Below are positions 35,896 to 45,615 of a DNA stretch of 64,000 bases, one piece after another. Both the position numbers and the translations under genes were made by a program. Each line of letters opens with the position of its first letter. Positions within the stretch are counted from its first letter, which is position 1. Under the pieces are notes generated by a model. The model was not told the DNA's origin and searched no databases. It saw nothing but the letters and a program-made list of their open reading frames with translations. The stretch is from Kordia sp. SMS9 (lineage in GTDB: Bacteria > Bacteroidota > Bacteroidia > Flavobacteriales > Flavobacteriaceae), in contig NZ_CP031153.1 of assembly GCF_003352465.1 (NCBI RefSeq), positions 3,682,001 through 3,746,000 of the forward strand, in the 5' to 3' direction.

Positions 35896-37482
35896 ATGAG
35901 TAAACGATTATTTATTGTTCTAGTCATTTTGATGAGTCTATCGCTCTTCGGGATTATATTTGTTCAAGGATATTGGATCGCTTCTGCTGTTGAAGAAAAG
36001 CAGGAATCTTTCTCTCTAAATGCAAATCAAATCTTAAATAGTGTGTCGGAAAGAGTCACCGAATACGAAGATCGTAGATACTATTTAAAGTTTCAAAAAT
36101 TAATAGATAGTGTTGGTGATTTAAAAGATTCACAAGTATTAAACGTCTTTCAAATTACTAGTAGAGATGAAAAAAACAATGAAACTAGTATTTACACACG
36201 CGGTATAATAGAAGAAGATTACAATATATTTCCAACGTTCATTGACAGTGCTTCCGAAGATGACAGCACCTCCATAAAAAATTACAAAGTCATTGAATCA
36301 CGTGTGACTTTTCGAGAAGATATGCTAGATGGTACAGGTTTGAAACTGTCACCTGTGCAGAAATTTAGGAAAGTAAACAGTATCTCAAAAATGATGGCAC
36401 AGTATATAGATGCCATTAGGGAATTGGCAAAACAAGCGCCGATTGACGAACGTGTAACAACAGACTTGCTTTCGTTTTTGATACAAGGATATTTGAATGA
36501 AATGGATTTGGATTTAGATTATGAATATGGTGTGTACGATGACGGACTTGCCACAAAGATAAAATCTGACGGATTCAAAATCACTGATGACGGATTGTAC
36601 GATGTACCACTTTTTGAAGATGAAGACGAAGAAAGCGGTTATACATTATATGTAAACTTTCCGAAGCGTAACAAATATGTATTATCATCTATCATGGGCA
36701 TGGCAATTATGTCTATTGTTTTTACGTTAATCATTATAATAGCGTATTCAAGTGCTTTGTATCAGTTGATAAAACAGAAACAAATTTCTGAAATCAAAAC
36801 GGATTTCATCAACAATATGACGCATGAGTTTAAAACGCCGATTGCAACCATTAATCTAGCTTTAGATGCAGTGCGAAACCCTAAAGTAATTGATGATAAA
36901 GAAAAAGTAAAGCGGTATTTAAGAATGATTCGCGAGGAAAATAAACGCATGCACGCACAGGTTGAAAATGTATTGCAAATATCCAAGTTAGAAAAAAATC
37001 AATTGGATATCAGTAAGGATGAAGTAGATGTACACGACTTAATTGAAGATGCGATGTCGCATATTGAATTGATTGTAGAAGATCGTAAAGGATATATAAA
37101 AACGCATTTAGAAGCAGGAGATTCAATGGTTATGGCAAACGACACACACTTTACCAATGTATTGGTAAATGTATTGGACAATGCTATTAAATACACGGAA
37201 GGTGAACCAAAAATTGATATTTTCACAGAAGTAGTGAAAAATAATAGTACCATACAGATTAAAGTAAAAGATCAAGGACAAGGAATGTCCAAATCTGTAC
37301 AAAAGAGAATATTTGAAAAATTTTATAGAGAACATACAGGTGACATACATAATGTAAAAGGGCACGGACTTGGCTTGGCTTATGTAAAACGTATTATTGA
37401 TGACCACGGTGGTCAAATCAGCGTTGAAAGTGAAAAAGGCAAAGGAAGTACATTCATTATCAAATTACCATTAATATCGTAA
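35896..37482 (+). CDS. sensor histidine kinase
   Basis: A 528-residue membrane kinase. TM1 about 5-27 and TM2 about 262-288 enclose a 235-residue periplasmic sensor with no recognised domain. The dimerisation/phosphoacceptor box is FINNMTHEFKTPIATI with His310. The ATPase domain shows the N box (NVLDNAIKYTEG), G1 (VKDQGQGM), F box (FEKFYRE) and G2 (GHGLGLAYVKRIIDDHGG). The partner regulator starts 5 bp downstream. The pair resembles the RprX/RprY two-component systems of Bacteroidota. The stimulus is unknown. Confidence 0.93.
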   Translation: MSKRLFIVLVILMSLSLFGIIFVQGYWIASAVEEKQESFSLNANQILNSVSERVTEYEDRRYYLKFQKLIDSVGDLKDSQVLNVFQITSRDEKNNETSIYTRGIIEEDYNIFPTFIDSASEDDSTSIKNYKVIESRVTFREDMLDGTGLKLSPVQKFRKVNSISKMMAQYIDAIRELAKQAPIDERVTTDLLSFLIQGYLNEMDLDLDYEYGVYDDGLATKIKSDGFKITDDGLYDVPLFEDEDEESGYTLYVNFPKRNKYVLSSIMGMAIMSIVFTLIIIIAYSSALYQLIKQKQISEIKTDFINNMTHEFKTPIATINLALDAVRNPKVIDDKEKVKRYLRMIREENKRMHAQVENVLQISKLEKNQLDISKDEVDVHDLIEDAMSHIELIVEDRKGYIKTHLEAGDSMVMANDTHFTNVLVNVLDNAIKYTEGEPKIDIFTEVVKNNSTIQIKVKDQGQGMSKSVQKRIFEKFYREHTGDIHNVKGHGLGLAYVKRIIDDHGGQISVESEKGKGSTFIIKLPLIS

Positions 37483-37487
37483 CTAAC

Positions 37488-38201
37488 ATGGAGATTCAAA
37501 ACAAAAAGATTTTATTAGTAGAAGATGATCCGAATTTTGGAACTGTATTAAAAGACTATCTTTCAATGAACGATTATGACGTTGTTCATGCAAAAAACGG
37601 AATGGAAGGATTTGAAAAATTCAAAAAAGACAATTTCGACCTTTGCATCTTAGACGTGATGATGCCGTACAAAGATGGTTTTACACTTGCGAAAGAAATT
37701 CGTGAAAAAAATACCGAAGTTCCTATCATTTTCTTAACTGCCAAAGCATTAAAAGAAGATGTGATGAAAGGATACAAAGTAGGCGCAGACGACTACTTAA
37801 ACAAACCTTTCGATTCGGAAGTATTATTGATGAAAATCAAAGCAATAATGCAACGTAAAACATCAGATTCTGTAGCAGATAGCAAACAATTCGAATTCGA
37901 AATTGGACGATTCAGCTTAAACTCAAAACTTCGTTTTTTAACGTTTGATGAGGAAGAGCCAATTAAATTATCCCCAAAAGAAAACGAATTATTACGTTTG
38001 TTAGCATTGCACGAAAATGATTTGATGCCTAGAGAATTAGCATTGACTAAAATTTGGAGAGATGATAACTATTTCACTTCAAGATCTATGGATGTATATA
38101 TAGCCAAACTACGTAAATACTTGAAAAGAGATGAAGACGTAGAAATCTTAAACATTCACGGAGAAGGATTCAGATTAGTGATCAAAAACAAAGCAGAGTA
38201 A
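37488..38201 (+). CDS. OmpR-family response regulator
   Basis: A 237-residue two-domain regulator. The receiver has Asp13-Asp14 (VEDDPNF), phosphoacceptor Asp56 (LDVMMP), Thr84 (FLTAK) and Lys106 (YLNKPF). The C-terminal winged-helix domain includes LSPKENELLRLLALHEND, SRSMDVYIAKLRKYLK and GEGFRLVIK. It would bind DNA as a phosphorylation-dependent dimer. It is paired with the kinase 5 bp upstream, and a terminator closes the operon 44 bp downstream. It resembles RprY. Targets are unknown. Confidence 0.94.
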   Translation: MEIQNKKILLVEDDPNFGTVLKDYLSMNDYDVVHAKNGMEGFEKFKKDNFDLCILDVMMPYKDGFTLAKEIREKNTEVPIIFLTAKALKEDVMKGYKVGADDYLNKPFDSEVLLMKIKAIMQRKTSDSVADSKQFEFEIGRFSLNSKLRFLTFDEEEPIKLSPKENELLRLLALHENDLMPRELALTKIWRDDNYFTSRSMDVYIAKLRKYLKRDEDVEILNIHGEGFRLVIKNKAE

Positions 38202-38244
38202 TAGAGTAGTACTGCTCCAGTTTCCCCTCAAACATTGAAAAAAT

Positions 38245-38272
38245 AGTCGACTTCCCGAATGTCGACTTTTTC
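38245..38272 (+). terminator. intrinsic terminator after the two-component operon
   Basis: Stem agtcgac / gtcgact (7 bp) with a 9-nt loop, followed by ttttt. Confidence 0.75.
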
Positions 38273-38381
38273 ATGTATTCCCTAGTAAGTCTATGGAGTA
38301 TACTTTTTAACACTTGCCAAGCAAATTACTTTTTTAAAAAATAATTCAGTTTTTTTAGTACCTTTAACTAAACTGATTGCT

Positions 38382-39911
38382 ATGAAAAAATACTACTTAC
38401 TACTTACCTTTTTAATTGGGGTATGTTCTTTATATTCTCAAAATTTAGATTCCTATAATTTTGTAAAAACAACGATTTCAGGATTTGATTTATGGAGTTA
38501 TGCAATGACTACAGATAATGCTGGGAATATATATGCTACCGGTAAAACTGAAAGTCTTGACACTGACTACGAGGAAATTGTCGTTATAAAATACTTGCCA
38601 AATGGAGCTATCGACAGTTCATTTGGTACAGATGGTGTTTTTTCGTATGATTTTGGTTCAATGTTATATCAAAGAGGCAATGATATTACAGTAGCTACGA
38701 ACGGGAAAATATTAATAACAGGTTACGCTTCAGTATCTTACACACATCAAAATTTGTTTGTGATGCGATTGAATCAAAATGGAACGTTGGACACGAGCTT
38801 CAATACGGATGGCGTATTTACAATTGATAACGGATATAAAAATAATGCTCATAAAATTGTGATTGCTAATGGAGGTAAAATTTTTATTGGTGGAACTATT
38901 GCTACAAGTACTACTAGCCAACTAGCTATGCTAAAATTGAACGATAATGGAACTTATGATACTACTTTTAATCTTGATGGAATAAGTGCTACTGATATCG
39001 GAAATAATTCCGATAACAATTATATAAAAGACATGGATATACTTCCCGATGGCAAAATAATGACGCTTGCCGCCACAGGATACAGTATATTACTTGTCAG
39101 ATTCACAAATAATGGTGAACTAGATACAACCTTTGGTGCTGGTGATGGAATCTACGAATACAGTCCAGGAAATATTAATTATGAATATTATGCAAGCGAA
39201 TTTCATATAAATACTGATGGCACTATATTTATATTAGCTACGAAAGACTGTGTTGGCTGCAATCCTGGAAGTGGAAGTAATGTTAGTCGTTGGGTTTTTA
39301 AAATAGACACTAATGGAGCTTTTGACAATACATTTAGTGGCAATGGAGAATATTATATAGACAATTTTCTCTCTCCACGAGTGGCTTTTGCCATTACCGA
39401 TGCACAAGAAATATACATCGCAGTTAAAAGGTATGATTTTGAACTTCGAAAACTTACCAGTAGCGGAACTTTAGATACTTCCTTTCATTCAGATGGAATC
39501 TGGAATACAACTACAGTAGATCATAGAAAAATGTATCCTTTAGAAATGAGTTTGGATTCAAGTGGAGAATTAATGATCTTAGGAAAATTCTTTTATCCTG
39601 GGTTTTTAGATAATTCATTCATCTTTTATAACGGACCTACACAAAATAATGTTGTACTTAGCGTGGAAGAAGCTCAGTTAGATGGAGGTTTTGCACTATA
39701 TCCAAATCCTACGAAAGATGTTTTTTATGTAAAAAATGACAATATCAATTCGCCAATAGCTATTGAAGTTTACAATAGTTTAGGAATGCAATTATTTACC
39801 AAAAAGCTCTCTCACATAGACAATAGTATAAGTTTGCAAGGATATGCAAGTGGCGTGTATTATGTGAAATTTTCAGGAACAAATACAACTCAAACAATTC
39901 TAAAAAACTAG
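38382..39911 (+). CDS. secreted delta-60 repeat protein with T9SS tail
   Basis: A 509-residue exported protein. Signal peptide 1-19 (ends CSLYSQ). The body is a series of delta-60-type beta-propeller repeats, each with the phrase (L/T)DTSF.(T/S)DG or similar: GAIDSSFGTDGVF, GTLDTSFNTDGVF, GTYDTTFNLDGIS, GELDTTFGAGDGI, GAFDNTFSGNGEY, GTLDTSFHSDGIW. The last 75 residues are a type A T9SS sorting domain (LYPNPTKDVFYV ... ASGVYYVKFSG). Function is unknown, probably surface-associated. Its stop codon overlaps by 4 bp the end of the convergent cupin gene, so the two share no room for a terminator. Confidence 0.88.
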   Translation: MKKYYLLLTFLIGVCSLYSQNLDSYNFVKTTISGFDLWSYAMTTDNAGNIYATGKTESLDTDYEEIVVIKYLPNGAIDSSFGTDGVFSYDFGSMLYQRGNDITVATNGKILITGYASVSYTHQNLFVMRLNQNGTLDTSFNTDGVFTIDNGYKNNAHKIVIANGGKIFIGGTIATSTTSQLAMLKLNDNGTYDTTFNLDGISATDIGNNSDNNYIKDMDILPDGKIMTLAATGYSILLVRFTNNGELDTTFGAGDGIYEYSPGNINYEYYASEFHINTDGTIFILATKDCVGCNPGSGSNVSRWVFKIDTNGAFDNTFSGNGEYYIDNFLSPRVAFAITDAQEIYIAVKRYDFELRKLTSSGTLDTSFHSDGIWNTTTVDHRKMYPLEMSLDSSGELMILGKFFYPGFLDNSFIFYNGPTQNNVVLSVEEAQLDGGFALYPNPTKDVFYVKNDNINSPIAIEVYNSLGMQLFTKKLSHIDNSISLQGYASGVYYVKFSGTNTTQTILKN

Positions 39912-40411
39912 CGTGTTAATTTGTGGATAATGTCCGAATGTTGCGGATATTCTTCTTGCAATGCTGCACGATCTGCCAATTCGAAATCATCAAAATCAAA
40001 TCCTGGTGCTACGGTACAACCGACAAATGCATACGAATCTTTTTTTGCCACACTTGACGCGAACCAACAACCCGCAGGAACTACCAATTGCGGTTGCTCT
40101 CCGTTGTCAAAATCCATTCCGACTTTATATTCTGTATACGTTCCAGAAGCATCCATCACATGAACACTTAAAGAACTTCCGCCGTAAAAGTGCCAAATTT
40201 CATCTTGTTTAATTCGGTGAAACGCAGAAAAATTCTCAGAAGTCAATAAAAAATAAATACTCGTACAATAACTGCGATCACCTGAAAAATTAGCTGGTAA
40301 CGCTTCTTTTGGAATCATAGTTTTACTTCTGTAGACTTCTTTATAAAATCCACCTTCGGGATGTGGTAACAATTGTAAATTTTGAACGAGTTTGTTTATA
40401 GCTGGGTTCAT
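39908..40411 (-). CDS. cupin protein, DUF985 family
   Basis: A 167-residue single-domain cupin. PHPEGGFYKEVYRS opens the fold as in DUF985 proteins, followed by SIYFLLTSENFSAFHRIKQDEIWHF in two adjacent strands with the metal-site His and Glu, and PQLVVPAGCWFAS plus GCTVAPGFDF later. Members are small cytoplasmic proteins of uncertain function, possibly sugar-binding or epimerase-like. It overlaps the 3' end of the convergent delta-60 gene by 4 bp. It stands alone on its strand, with miaA ending 99 bp upstream. Confidence 0.9.
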   Translation of the reverse strand: MNPAINKLVQNLQLLPHPEGGFYKEVYRSKTMIPKEALPANFSGDRSYCTSIYFLLTSENFSAFHRIKQDEIWHFYGGSSLSVHVMDASGTYTEYKVGMDFDNGEQPQLVVPAGCWFASSVAKKDSYAFVGCTVAPGFDFDDFELADRAALQEEYPQHSDIIHKLTR

Positions 40412-40510
40412 TTTTTTGGGTTTAGTATGTTAGTATCGGCTTCGCCATTTAGAATTGGTATTACTACACAACTCTAGCGAGATTTGTAATCTCATGTACA
40501 ATTTGAAACG

Positions 40511-41422
40511 TTAGCGGTTCAATAGAAGTGTATCAACTTTCTCAATAATCGTATTTATATCTTCTTCATAATCAAACCACAACGTATGTTCATCTCTTCG
40601 AAACCATGTTCCTTGTCGTTTGGCAAAACGGCGTGTATTCTTTTTAATCTCGCTCACGGCGAATTCTAAGGTCCAATTTCCATCTAAATATTCAAAAAGT
40701 TCACGATAGCCAACCGTTTGCAAGGCATTCAAGGTTTTGTGTGGATGCAACACTTTGGCTTCTTCCAACAAACCCTCTTGCATCATCATATCTACTCTGC
40801 GGTTGATGCGATCATACACAATTTCCCGATCGGCAGTAAGGCCAACTTTAATCGTTTTAAAACTTCGTGATGCTGATGTGTCTTTCAAAAAGCTAGAATA
40901 CGGTTTGCCACTTCCAATGCAAATTTCCAACGCGCGTATCAAACGATGTGGATTTTCCAATGCCACACGCTCATAATACACAGGATCTAACACTTTCAAT
41001 TGTTGTTGAAGCGAAGCAATACCTTCTTTGGCAAGTTGTGCGTTCAACTGTGTTCTTATGTTTGAATCTACTTTTGGGAACTCGTCCAAACCTTTTACAA
41101 CTGCATCGACATACAATCCGCTTCCGCCAACCATAATGACAATATTGTGTTTTTCAAACAATGCATCAAGTTTGGCAATGGCATCTCTTTCAAACTGTCC
41201 GACATTATAACTATCAAAAATGCTCACATGCTGAATAAAATGATGTGGTGCAGCATGCAGTTCTTCATCCGAAGGAACGGCAGTTCCTAGCTGCATTTCT
41301 TTAAAAAACTGTCGCGAATCGCACGAAATAATTTCTGTTTGAAAATGTTGCGCCAATTTGATACTTAGCGCAGTTTTTCCAATAGCAGTCGCACCGACAA
41401 CAGAAATAAGGGTTTTTGTCAT
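40511..41422 (-). CDS. miaA: tRNA dimethylallyltransferase
   Basis: A 303-residue enzyme that adds a dimethylallyl group to A37 of tRNAs reading UNN codons. The P-loop is GATAIGKTALS, where most members have GPTASGKT. SCDSRQFFKEMQLGTA, HHFIQHVSIFDSYNVGQF, and MVGGSGLYVDAVVKG are standard, as is LENPHRLIRALEI. The C-terminal RFAKRQGTWFRRD is the tRNA-binding signature. Length is typical. It is the last gene of a minus-strand run with the K+ channel (8 bp upstream), the DUF3857 gene and the exonuclease fusion. Confidence 0.96.
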   Translation of the reverse strand: MTKTLISVVGATAIGKTALSIKLAQHFQTEIISCDSRQFFKEMQLGTAVPSDEELHAAPHHFIQHVSIFDSYNVGQFERDAIAKLDALFEKHNIVIMVGGSGLYVDAVVKGLDEFPKVDSNIRTQLNAQLAKEGIASLQQQLKVLDPVYYERVALENPHRLIRALEICIGSGKPYSSFLKDTSASRSFKTIKVGLTADREIVYDRINRRVDMMMQEGLLEEAKVLHPHKTLNALQTVGYRELFEYLDGNWTLEFAVSEIKKNTRRFAKRQGTWFRRDEHTLWFDYEEDINTIIEKVDTLLLNR

Positions 41423-41430
41423 AAAAAAGA

Positions 41431-42261
41431 TTAATCAGTTTCTTCGGGATGTAATGGTTCTCCACAATCAAAACAATATTCTGCTCCATTGCGGTGTCCT
41501 TCCGTAGCACAATTTGAACAAGACAATGTATTGAGTTGAATGTCGTCTTTTTCCATGCTGGCGAGCTCCGCAGTGACAATTCCCGTAGGAACGGCGATAA
41601 TTCCATAACCTAAAATCATAATGATGGAGGCGATAGATTGCCCAAGTGGAGTCAGTGGTGCAATATCTCCATAACCTACAGTTGTAAGCGTGACAATTGC
41701 CCAATAAATACTTCGAGGAATACTCGTAAAACCACTTTCTTCATTGCTTTCTATCAAATACATGATAGAACCTAAAATGGTACACAAAATCAAGATAAAC
41801 ATAATGAATACGCCAATTTTGATACGACTCGCTCTCAAAGCACGCATGATATTATTAGATTCACCAATATAACGCGTAAGCTTTAAAATTCTAAAAACAC
41901 GCATCAAACGCAATGCACGTAAGGCAATGAGTGATTGTGATCCTACTATAAATAAAGAGAGGTATTTTGGAATGGTAGATAAAAAGTCGATAACACCATA
42001 AAAACTAAATATATACCTACTTGGTTTTCTGATAGAAATGATTCTGGCAATATATTCAATGGAAAAAAGAATGGTAATGACCCATTCAGCGATATCTAAA
42101 AATTTGCCATGCTTCAATCGAAATTCATCTACACTTTCAAGCATCACCAATGCAATACTCGCCAAAATTAAGATGAGTAAAACAATATCAAAAAGTTTAC
42201 CTGCAGGTGTATCTGCTTCGTAAATGATTTCATGTAATTTAGATTTCCAACTTTTCGCCAT
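41431..42261 (-). CDS. voltage-gated potassium channel subunit with C-terminal zinc ribbon
   Basis: A 276-residue six-helix channel (S1-S6). S4 is arginine-rich (RALRLMRVFRILKLTRYI). The pore loop has TLTTVGYGDIAP, the K+ selectivity filter. After S6 (IMILGYGIIAVPTGIVTAEL) a short tail carries four cysteines (CSNC and CFDC, 16 residues apart), likely a small zinc ribbon. The soluble RCK/TrkA domain found on many prokaryotic channels is absent. It lies 12 bp after the DUF3857 gene and 8 bp before miaA. Confidence 0.93.
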   Translation of the reverse strand: MAKSWKSKLHEIIYEADTPAGKLFDIVLLILILASIALVMLESVDEFRLKHGKFLDIAEWVITILFSIEYIARIISIRKPSRYIFSFYGVIDFLSTIPKYLSLFIVGSQSLIALRALRLMRVFRILKLTRYIGESNNIMRALRASRIKIGVFIMFILILCTILGSIMYLIESNEESGFTSIPRSIYWAIVTLTTVGYGDIAPLTPLGQSIASIIMILGYGIIAVPTGIVTAELASMEKDDIQLNTLSCSNCATEGHRNGAEYCFDCGEPLHPEETD

Positions 42262-42273
42262 ATTGCTAAAATA

Positions 42274-44238
42274 CTACAATTTCTTTTTAATGGCTATTCT
42301 TGTGTTTTTTTGAAGAATGGATAATTTACTAAAAAATTCTTTAAGCTCCTGATATTCTGAGGGTTCAAAATAATAATTATTCAAAATAAGTTTGAATGAA
42401 AGGTTTAATTGTCCACCTTGTTGAATGGTTTTCATTCCGCAAACAGCTTTTCCACCTGCTAAGGTAAAAGTTTGGTTTTCTGGAACATTTACATATTCAT
42501 AATTGGAAGGAATGGACGCCAAAAAACGCGTCGTATAAATTCGTGAAAACGCAAAATCTACAGGATATTCTCGTTGTTCAAGTGTAAACGGATTTTTAGA
42601 AAATACTTTCATAAAGAAAGGATCTAAAAAAGTTTCGTTAGCCGAAAAACCATCTTCGTCAAATTCTAAAGTAAAAACTTCTTTGATGGGTTTTTCTACA
42701 TTTAACAATTCGTCAACTTCATAATCTGAAATTTCTAAATAAGTAAAATTATCTTCTAAATCGTTCAAATATGCTTCCGTGCCTTGTTCCGAAAATTCTG
42801 CACGTTTTTGATAGGCTAAGTATCCTGTGTTCGTCTGCGAAAGCTTCCCTTTGGCAGTTCCATCTTCTTGCACTGTAAGCGTTACCATCGTATTTTGACG
42901 ATTTTCAGGAAATGGACTGATCGGATACCAATAACTCGGATTCTTAAAATCCATAGCGCGACCATTGTAATTGAGCGCGCGCGTTGGCAACAAACCAAAT
43001 GATAATTCTTTTTCAGTAGCATCTAACAAAAACGTTTCTTTACCAATGGTAATTTTCGCAATCAAATAATTAAAATCAGACATCACAGGATGCTTTTGTG
43101 TTGGCAACCCTTTGGCACGTGTAGACAACATCACCGTTTCCGTTTTAATATCTGCCGCTAACAAACTATTGACTAGTGACAGATTGATCTCAGAAACGTT
43201 TCCAACTTTCTCTTGAAACGCTTGACGCACATTCGCATCATCAAACAATCCATATTCTCCATTCCACGCATAATGATTTTTGATAAATTCATACACGCCT
43301 TTTGCTTTTTTTAATGAAGATTTTTCATTCAACACTTCATCTGGAAGTTGATTTTTAAAGAACGATTTTTTTCGTACTTGTGCGCCAATATCTTTGTCTT
43401 TTCGCATTTCCTTATCAATCGCTTTCCAAGTTTTGGTATACACATCTTTTCCGCCATCAAAACGAATAAATTCTGAAAGTTCAAAAGCAATTTTAGACAA
43501 ATAATTATTTTTAGAAAGCATATACGATTCTTCCTTAAATGCAGGAATATCTCTCATGGCGTACTTTAACAATTCGCAATCTGCACGACCAATCATGCCT
43601 GGAATTTTAAAACATTTTTTTTTGACAGTAGCTTTATTAACGTCTAAATTTTGAAATCCTTTCAAGGTGCGATTATAGCGATAATTGGCAGGGATTTTTG
43701 CGTTGAATTCACTATACACTTTTGGAATATCTGATTGAAAATCCCATCCTTCAAAATTGAAAATAAACGGCGATTCTAGCGTATATTGGTATTCCAAAAC
43801 GCTTCCCACTTTTACATTCGGAAACGTGAAGCGTTCTTCTCCATAAAATCTATTGATGTCTACCTTAAACACTTGATTCGTTGCAAGCTCATTTTTTTCC
43901 CCAGGATTGTGGGTAATGGCTTTTACATTTTTGATGACTTCAAACGATTTTTTCCCTCTATAAAAAGGAATGTTAATGTTGGCTTCTGTAATTCCTTGTT
44001 TGTCTAAAATTTTAATTTTTGCGTAAAAATGCTTTACCAAGAAAATACGTTCGTTAATCACATCAAAATAATTCTCGCCATATTCTTCTAAAATAACGGC
44101 GTGTGCAGTGGTATCTTTTGCATACACAGTCATGTTCAACTCGTCTTGTGTGACTTTATTAAACTTAACGCTCATTGGATTTTGCGCATGCAATGTGAGG
44201 GTACATAAAATGGTAACTAGGATGTAAATCGGTTTCAT
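42274..44238 (-). CDS. exported DUF3857/transglutaminase-like protein, catalytic Cys missing
   Basis: A 654-residue exported protein with signal peptide 1-18 (ends TLHAQ). The N-terminal third is a DUF3857 domain (FKVDINRFYGEERFTFPNVK, GSVLEYQYTLESP). The middle has the fold of a transglutaminase-like domain, but the segment that normally reads G(N/D)C followed by an acidic residue is VGNVSEINLSLVNSLL, with Val-Ser where Cys is expected. SDFNYLIAKI and LLDATEKELSFG occupy the His and Asp regions, but His is not evident. A C-terminal DUF3858-like beta domain follows. It is probably a non-enzymatic binding protein. Two further relatives lie at 60.5-64 kb. Confidence 0.83.
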   Translation of the reverse strand: MKPIYILVTILCTLTLHAQNPMSVKFNKVTQDELNMTVYAKDTTAHAVILEEYGENYFDVINERIFLVKHFYAKIKILDKQGITEANINIPFYRGKKSFEVIKNVKAITHNPGEKNELATNQVFKVDINRFYGEERFTFPNVKVGSVLEYQYTLESPFIFNFEGWDFQSDIPKVYSEFNAKIPANYRYNRTLKGFQNLDVNKATVKKKCFKIPGMIGRADCELLKYAMRDIPAFKEESYMLSKNNYLSKIAFELSEFIRFDGGKDVYTKTWKAIDKEMRKDKDIGAQVRKKSFFKNQLPDEVLNEKSSLKKAKGVYEFIKNHYAWNGEYGLFDDANVRQAFQEKVGNVSEINLSLVNSLLAADIKTETVMLSTRAKGLPTQKHPVMSDFNYLIAKITIGKETFLLDATEKELSFGLLPTRALNYNGRAMDFKNPSYWYPISPFPENRQNTMVTLTVQEDGTAKGKLSQTNTGYLAYQKRAEFSEQGTEAYLNDLEDNFTYLEISDYEVDELLNVEKPIKEVFTLEFDEDGFSANETFLDPFFMKVFSKNPFTLEQREYPVDFAFSRIYTTRFLASIPSNYEYVNVPENQTFTLAGGKAVCGMKTIQQGGQLNLSFKLILNNYYFEPSEYQELKEFFSKLSILQKNTRIAIKKKL

Positions 44239-44253
44239 GAAATTGTTAATGTA

Positions 44254-45615
44254 TTATAAAGTAATGATTTTTAATTTATTTTTTCTGCGGAGATGACTCT
44301 GAATAATATGTTGCACATCGCGATTGTTTTGCATCGGAGTAATGATACTTTTCAGTACGTCTTTGTTGGTAATTTGATAATTAAGACTGTAAAACCCAAA
44401 GCCTTTATATTCACCATTTTCAATTAAAATAGCGCTGCGTTCATCATGGTGACGTCCCCGATCAATAATCAACATATTTTTGCTTGCGTAGCTGTGTTGA
44501 TCAATCGCTTGCTGTACACGTTTGTTGTAACTTTCAGGCGATTCTTCCTGTATACACGCACCATTACATTCCTTAATCGTATATTGAAAACAGTGTGTTT
44601 TACTAGGATGCAATTCGTTAATTTTTTGACACAATCTATAATCTTCTGTCAATTTAAACATAATATGTTTGGCTTGCGACATATTGGTAAATGTGGTAAT
44701 ATATTTTTTGCGTCCGTCTGCTTTTTCAATACGAAATCCGACATAACCGTTTTCGTCTCTATAAGAAGTCATCGCAAATTGAAAAATATGTACTCGCTGT
44801 GCGCGATTGTACATAGGTTTTTTACGTTTAATTTCTTCACTTTCCTTCAAAAGCGCAATGAGTTCGCTTCCAGTACGTTCAAAAGTAACTGCAGCAACTT
44901 GTTTTTGAATCTTTTTCGATTTGTTATTCGTTCCTGTAAAGTGTTGATTGACCCGTTTTTTGATGTTTTTACTCTTTCCAATATAAATAATATCACCTTT
45001 CGCATTGTGCATATAATATACGCCGGTGGCAGAAGGTAAATCTTCAATAATATCGAGTAGGCGTGTGGCTACTTTTTTCCTAATTTCTGTTTTAACTGCT
45101 TGCTGAATAATACTTTTCTCAGAATCTTTATCCAACAACAACTGAAACAGTTTTACAGTCGCCAATGCATCGCCAGAAGCTCTATGTCGATCACTCATCG
45201 GAATGCCCAATGCACGAACTAATTTTCCAAGTTTGTACGACTCCATTTCTGGAATAAGCTTTTGAGAAAGTTCAACGGTACACAAGGATTTGCGATTGTA
45301 TTCAAAGCCTAAACGTTTAAATTCTGTTTGAAGAATTCGGTAATCAAAACTTGCGTTGTGCGCGACAAGAATACAATCTTGCGTAATTTCAACCACACGT
45401 TTGGCAACCTCGTAGAATTTTGGTGCATCGCGCAGCATTTTGGAATTAATACCTGTCAAATTCACGACAAATGGTTGAATTTCACGTTCTGGATTTACCA
45501 AACTGATAAACTGATCTACAATTTCATGACCATCAAATTTATAAATTGCAATTTCTGTAATTCCTTCTTCATTATATTTTCCGCCAGTGGTTTCTATGTC
45601 TACTATTGCGTACAA
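44254..45615 (-). CDS. DEDDh exonuclease-GIY-YIG nuclease fusion
   Basis: A 453-residue fusion. Residues 1-175 are a DnaQ-like 3'-5' exonuclease: Asp6 and Glu8 in IVDIETTGG, LVAHNASFDYRIL, and HRASGDALATVKLF giving the final His and Asp. Residues about 197-280 are a GIY-YIG nuclease domain like that of UvrC or Cho: GVYYMHNAKGDIIYIGKSKN and KKRVNQHF. The remaining part contains HCFQYTIKECNGACIQEES, a cysteine region also seen in UvrC-like proteins. The likely role is DNA repair. It is the first gene of the four-gene run ending in miaA. Confidence 0.9.
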   Translation of the reverse strand: MYAIVDIETTGGKYNEEGITEIAIYKFDGHEIVDQFISLVNPEREIQPFVVNLTGINSKMLRDAPKFYEVAKRVVEITQDCILVAHNASFDYRILQTEFKRLGFEYNRKSLCTVELSQKLIPEMESYKLGKLVRALGIPMSDRHRASGDALATVKLFQLLLDKDSEKSIIQQAVKTEIRKKVATRLLDIIEDLPSATGVYYMHNAKGDIIYIGKSKNIKKRVNQHFTGTNNKSKKIQKQVAAVTFERTGSELIALLKESEEIKRKKPMYNRAQRVHIFQFAMTSYRDENGYVGFRIEKADGRKKYITTFTNMSQAKHIMFKLTEDYRLCQKINELHPSKTHCFQYTIKECNGACIQEESPESYNKRVQQAIDQHSYASKNMLIIDRGRHHDERSAILIENGEYKGFGFYSLNYQITNKDVLKSIITPMQNNRDVQHIIQSHLRRKNKLKIITL

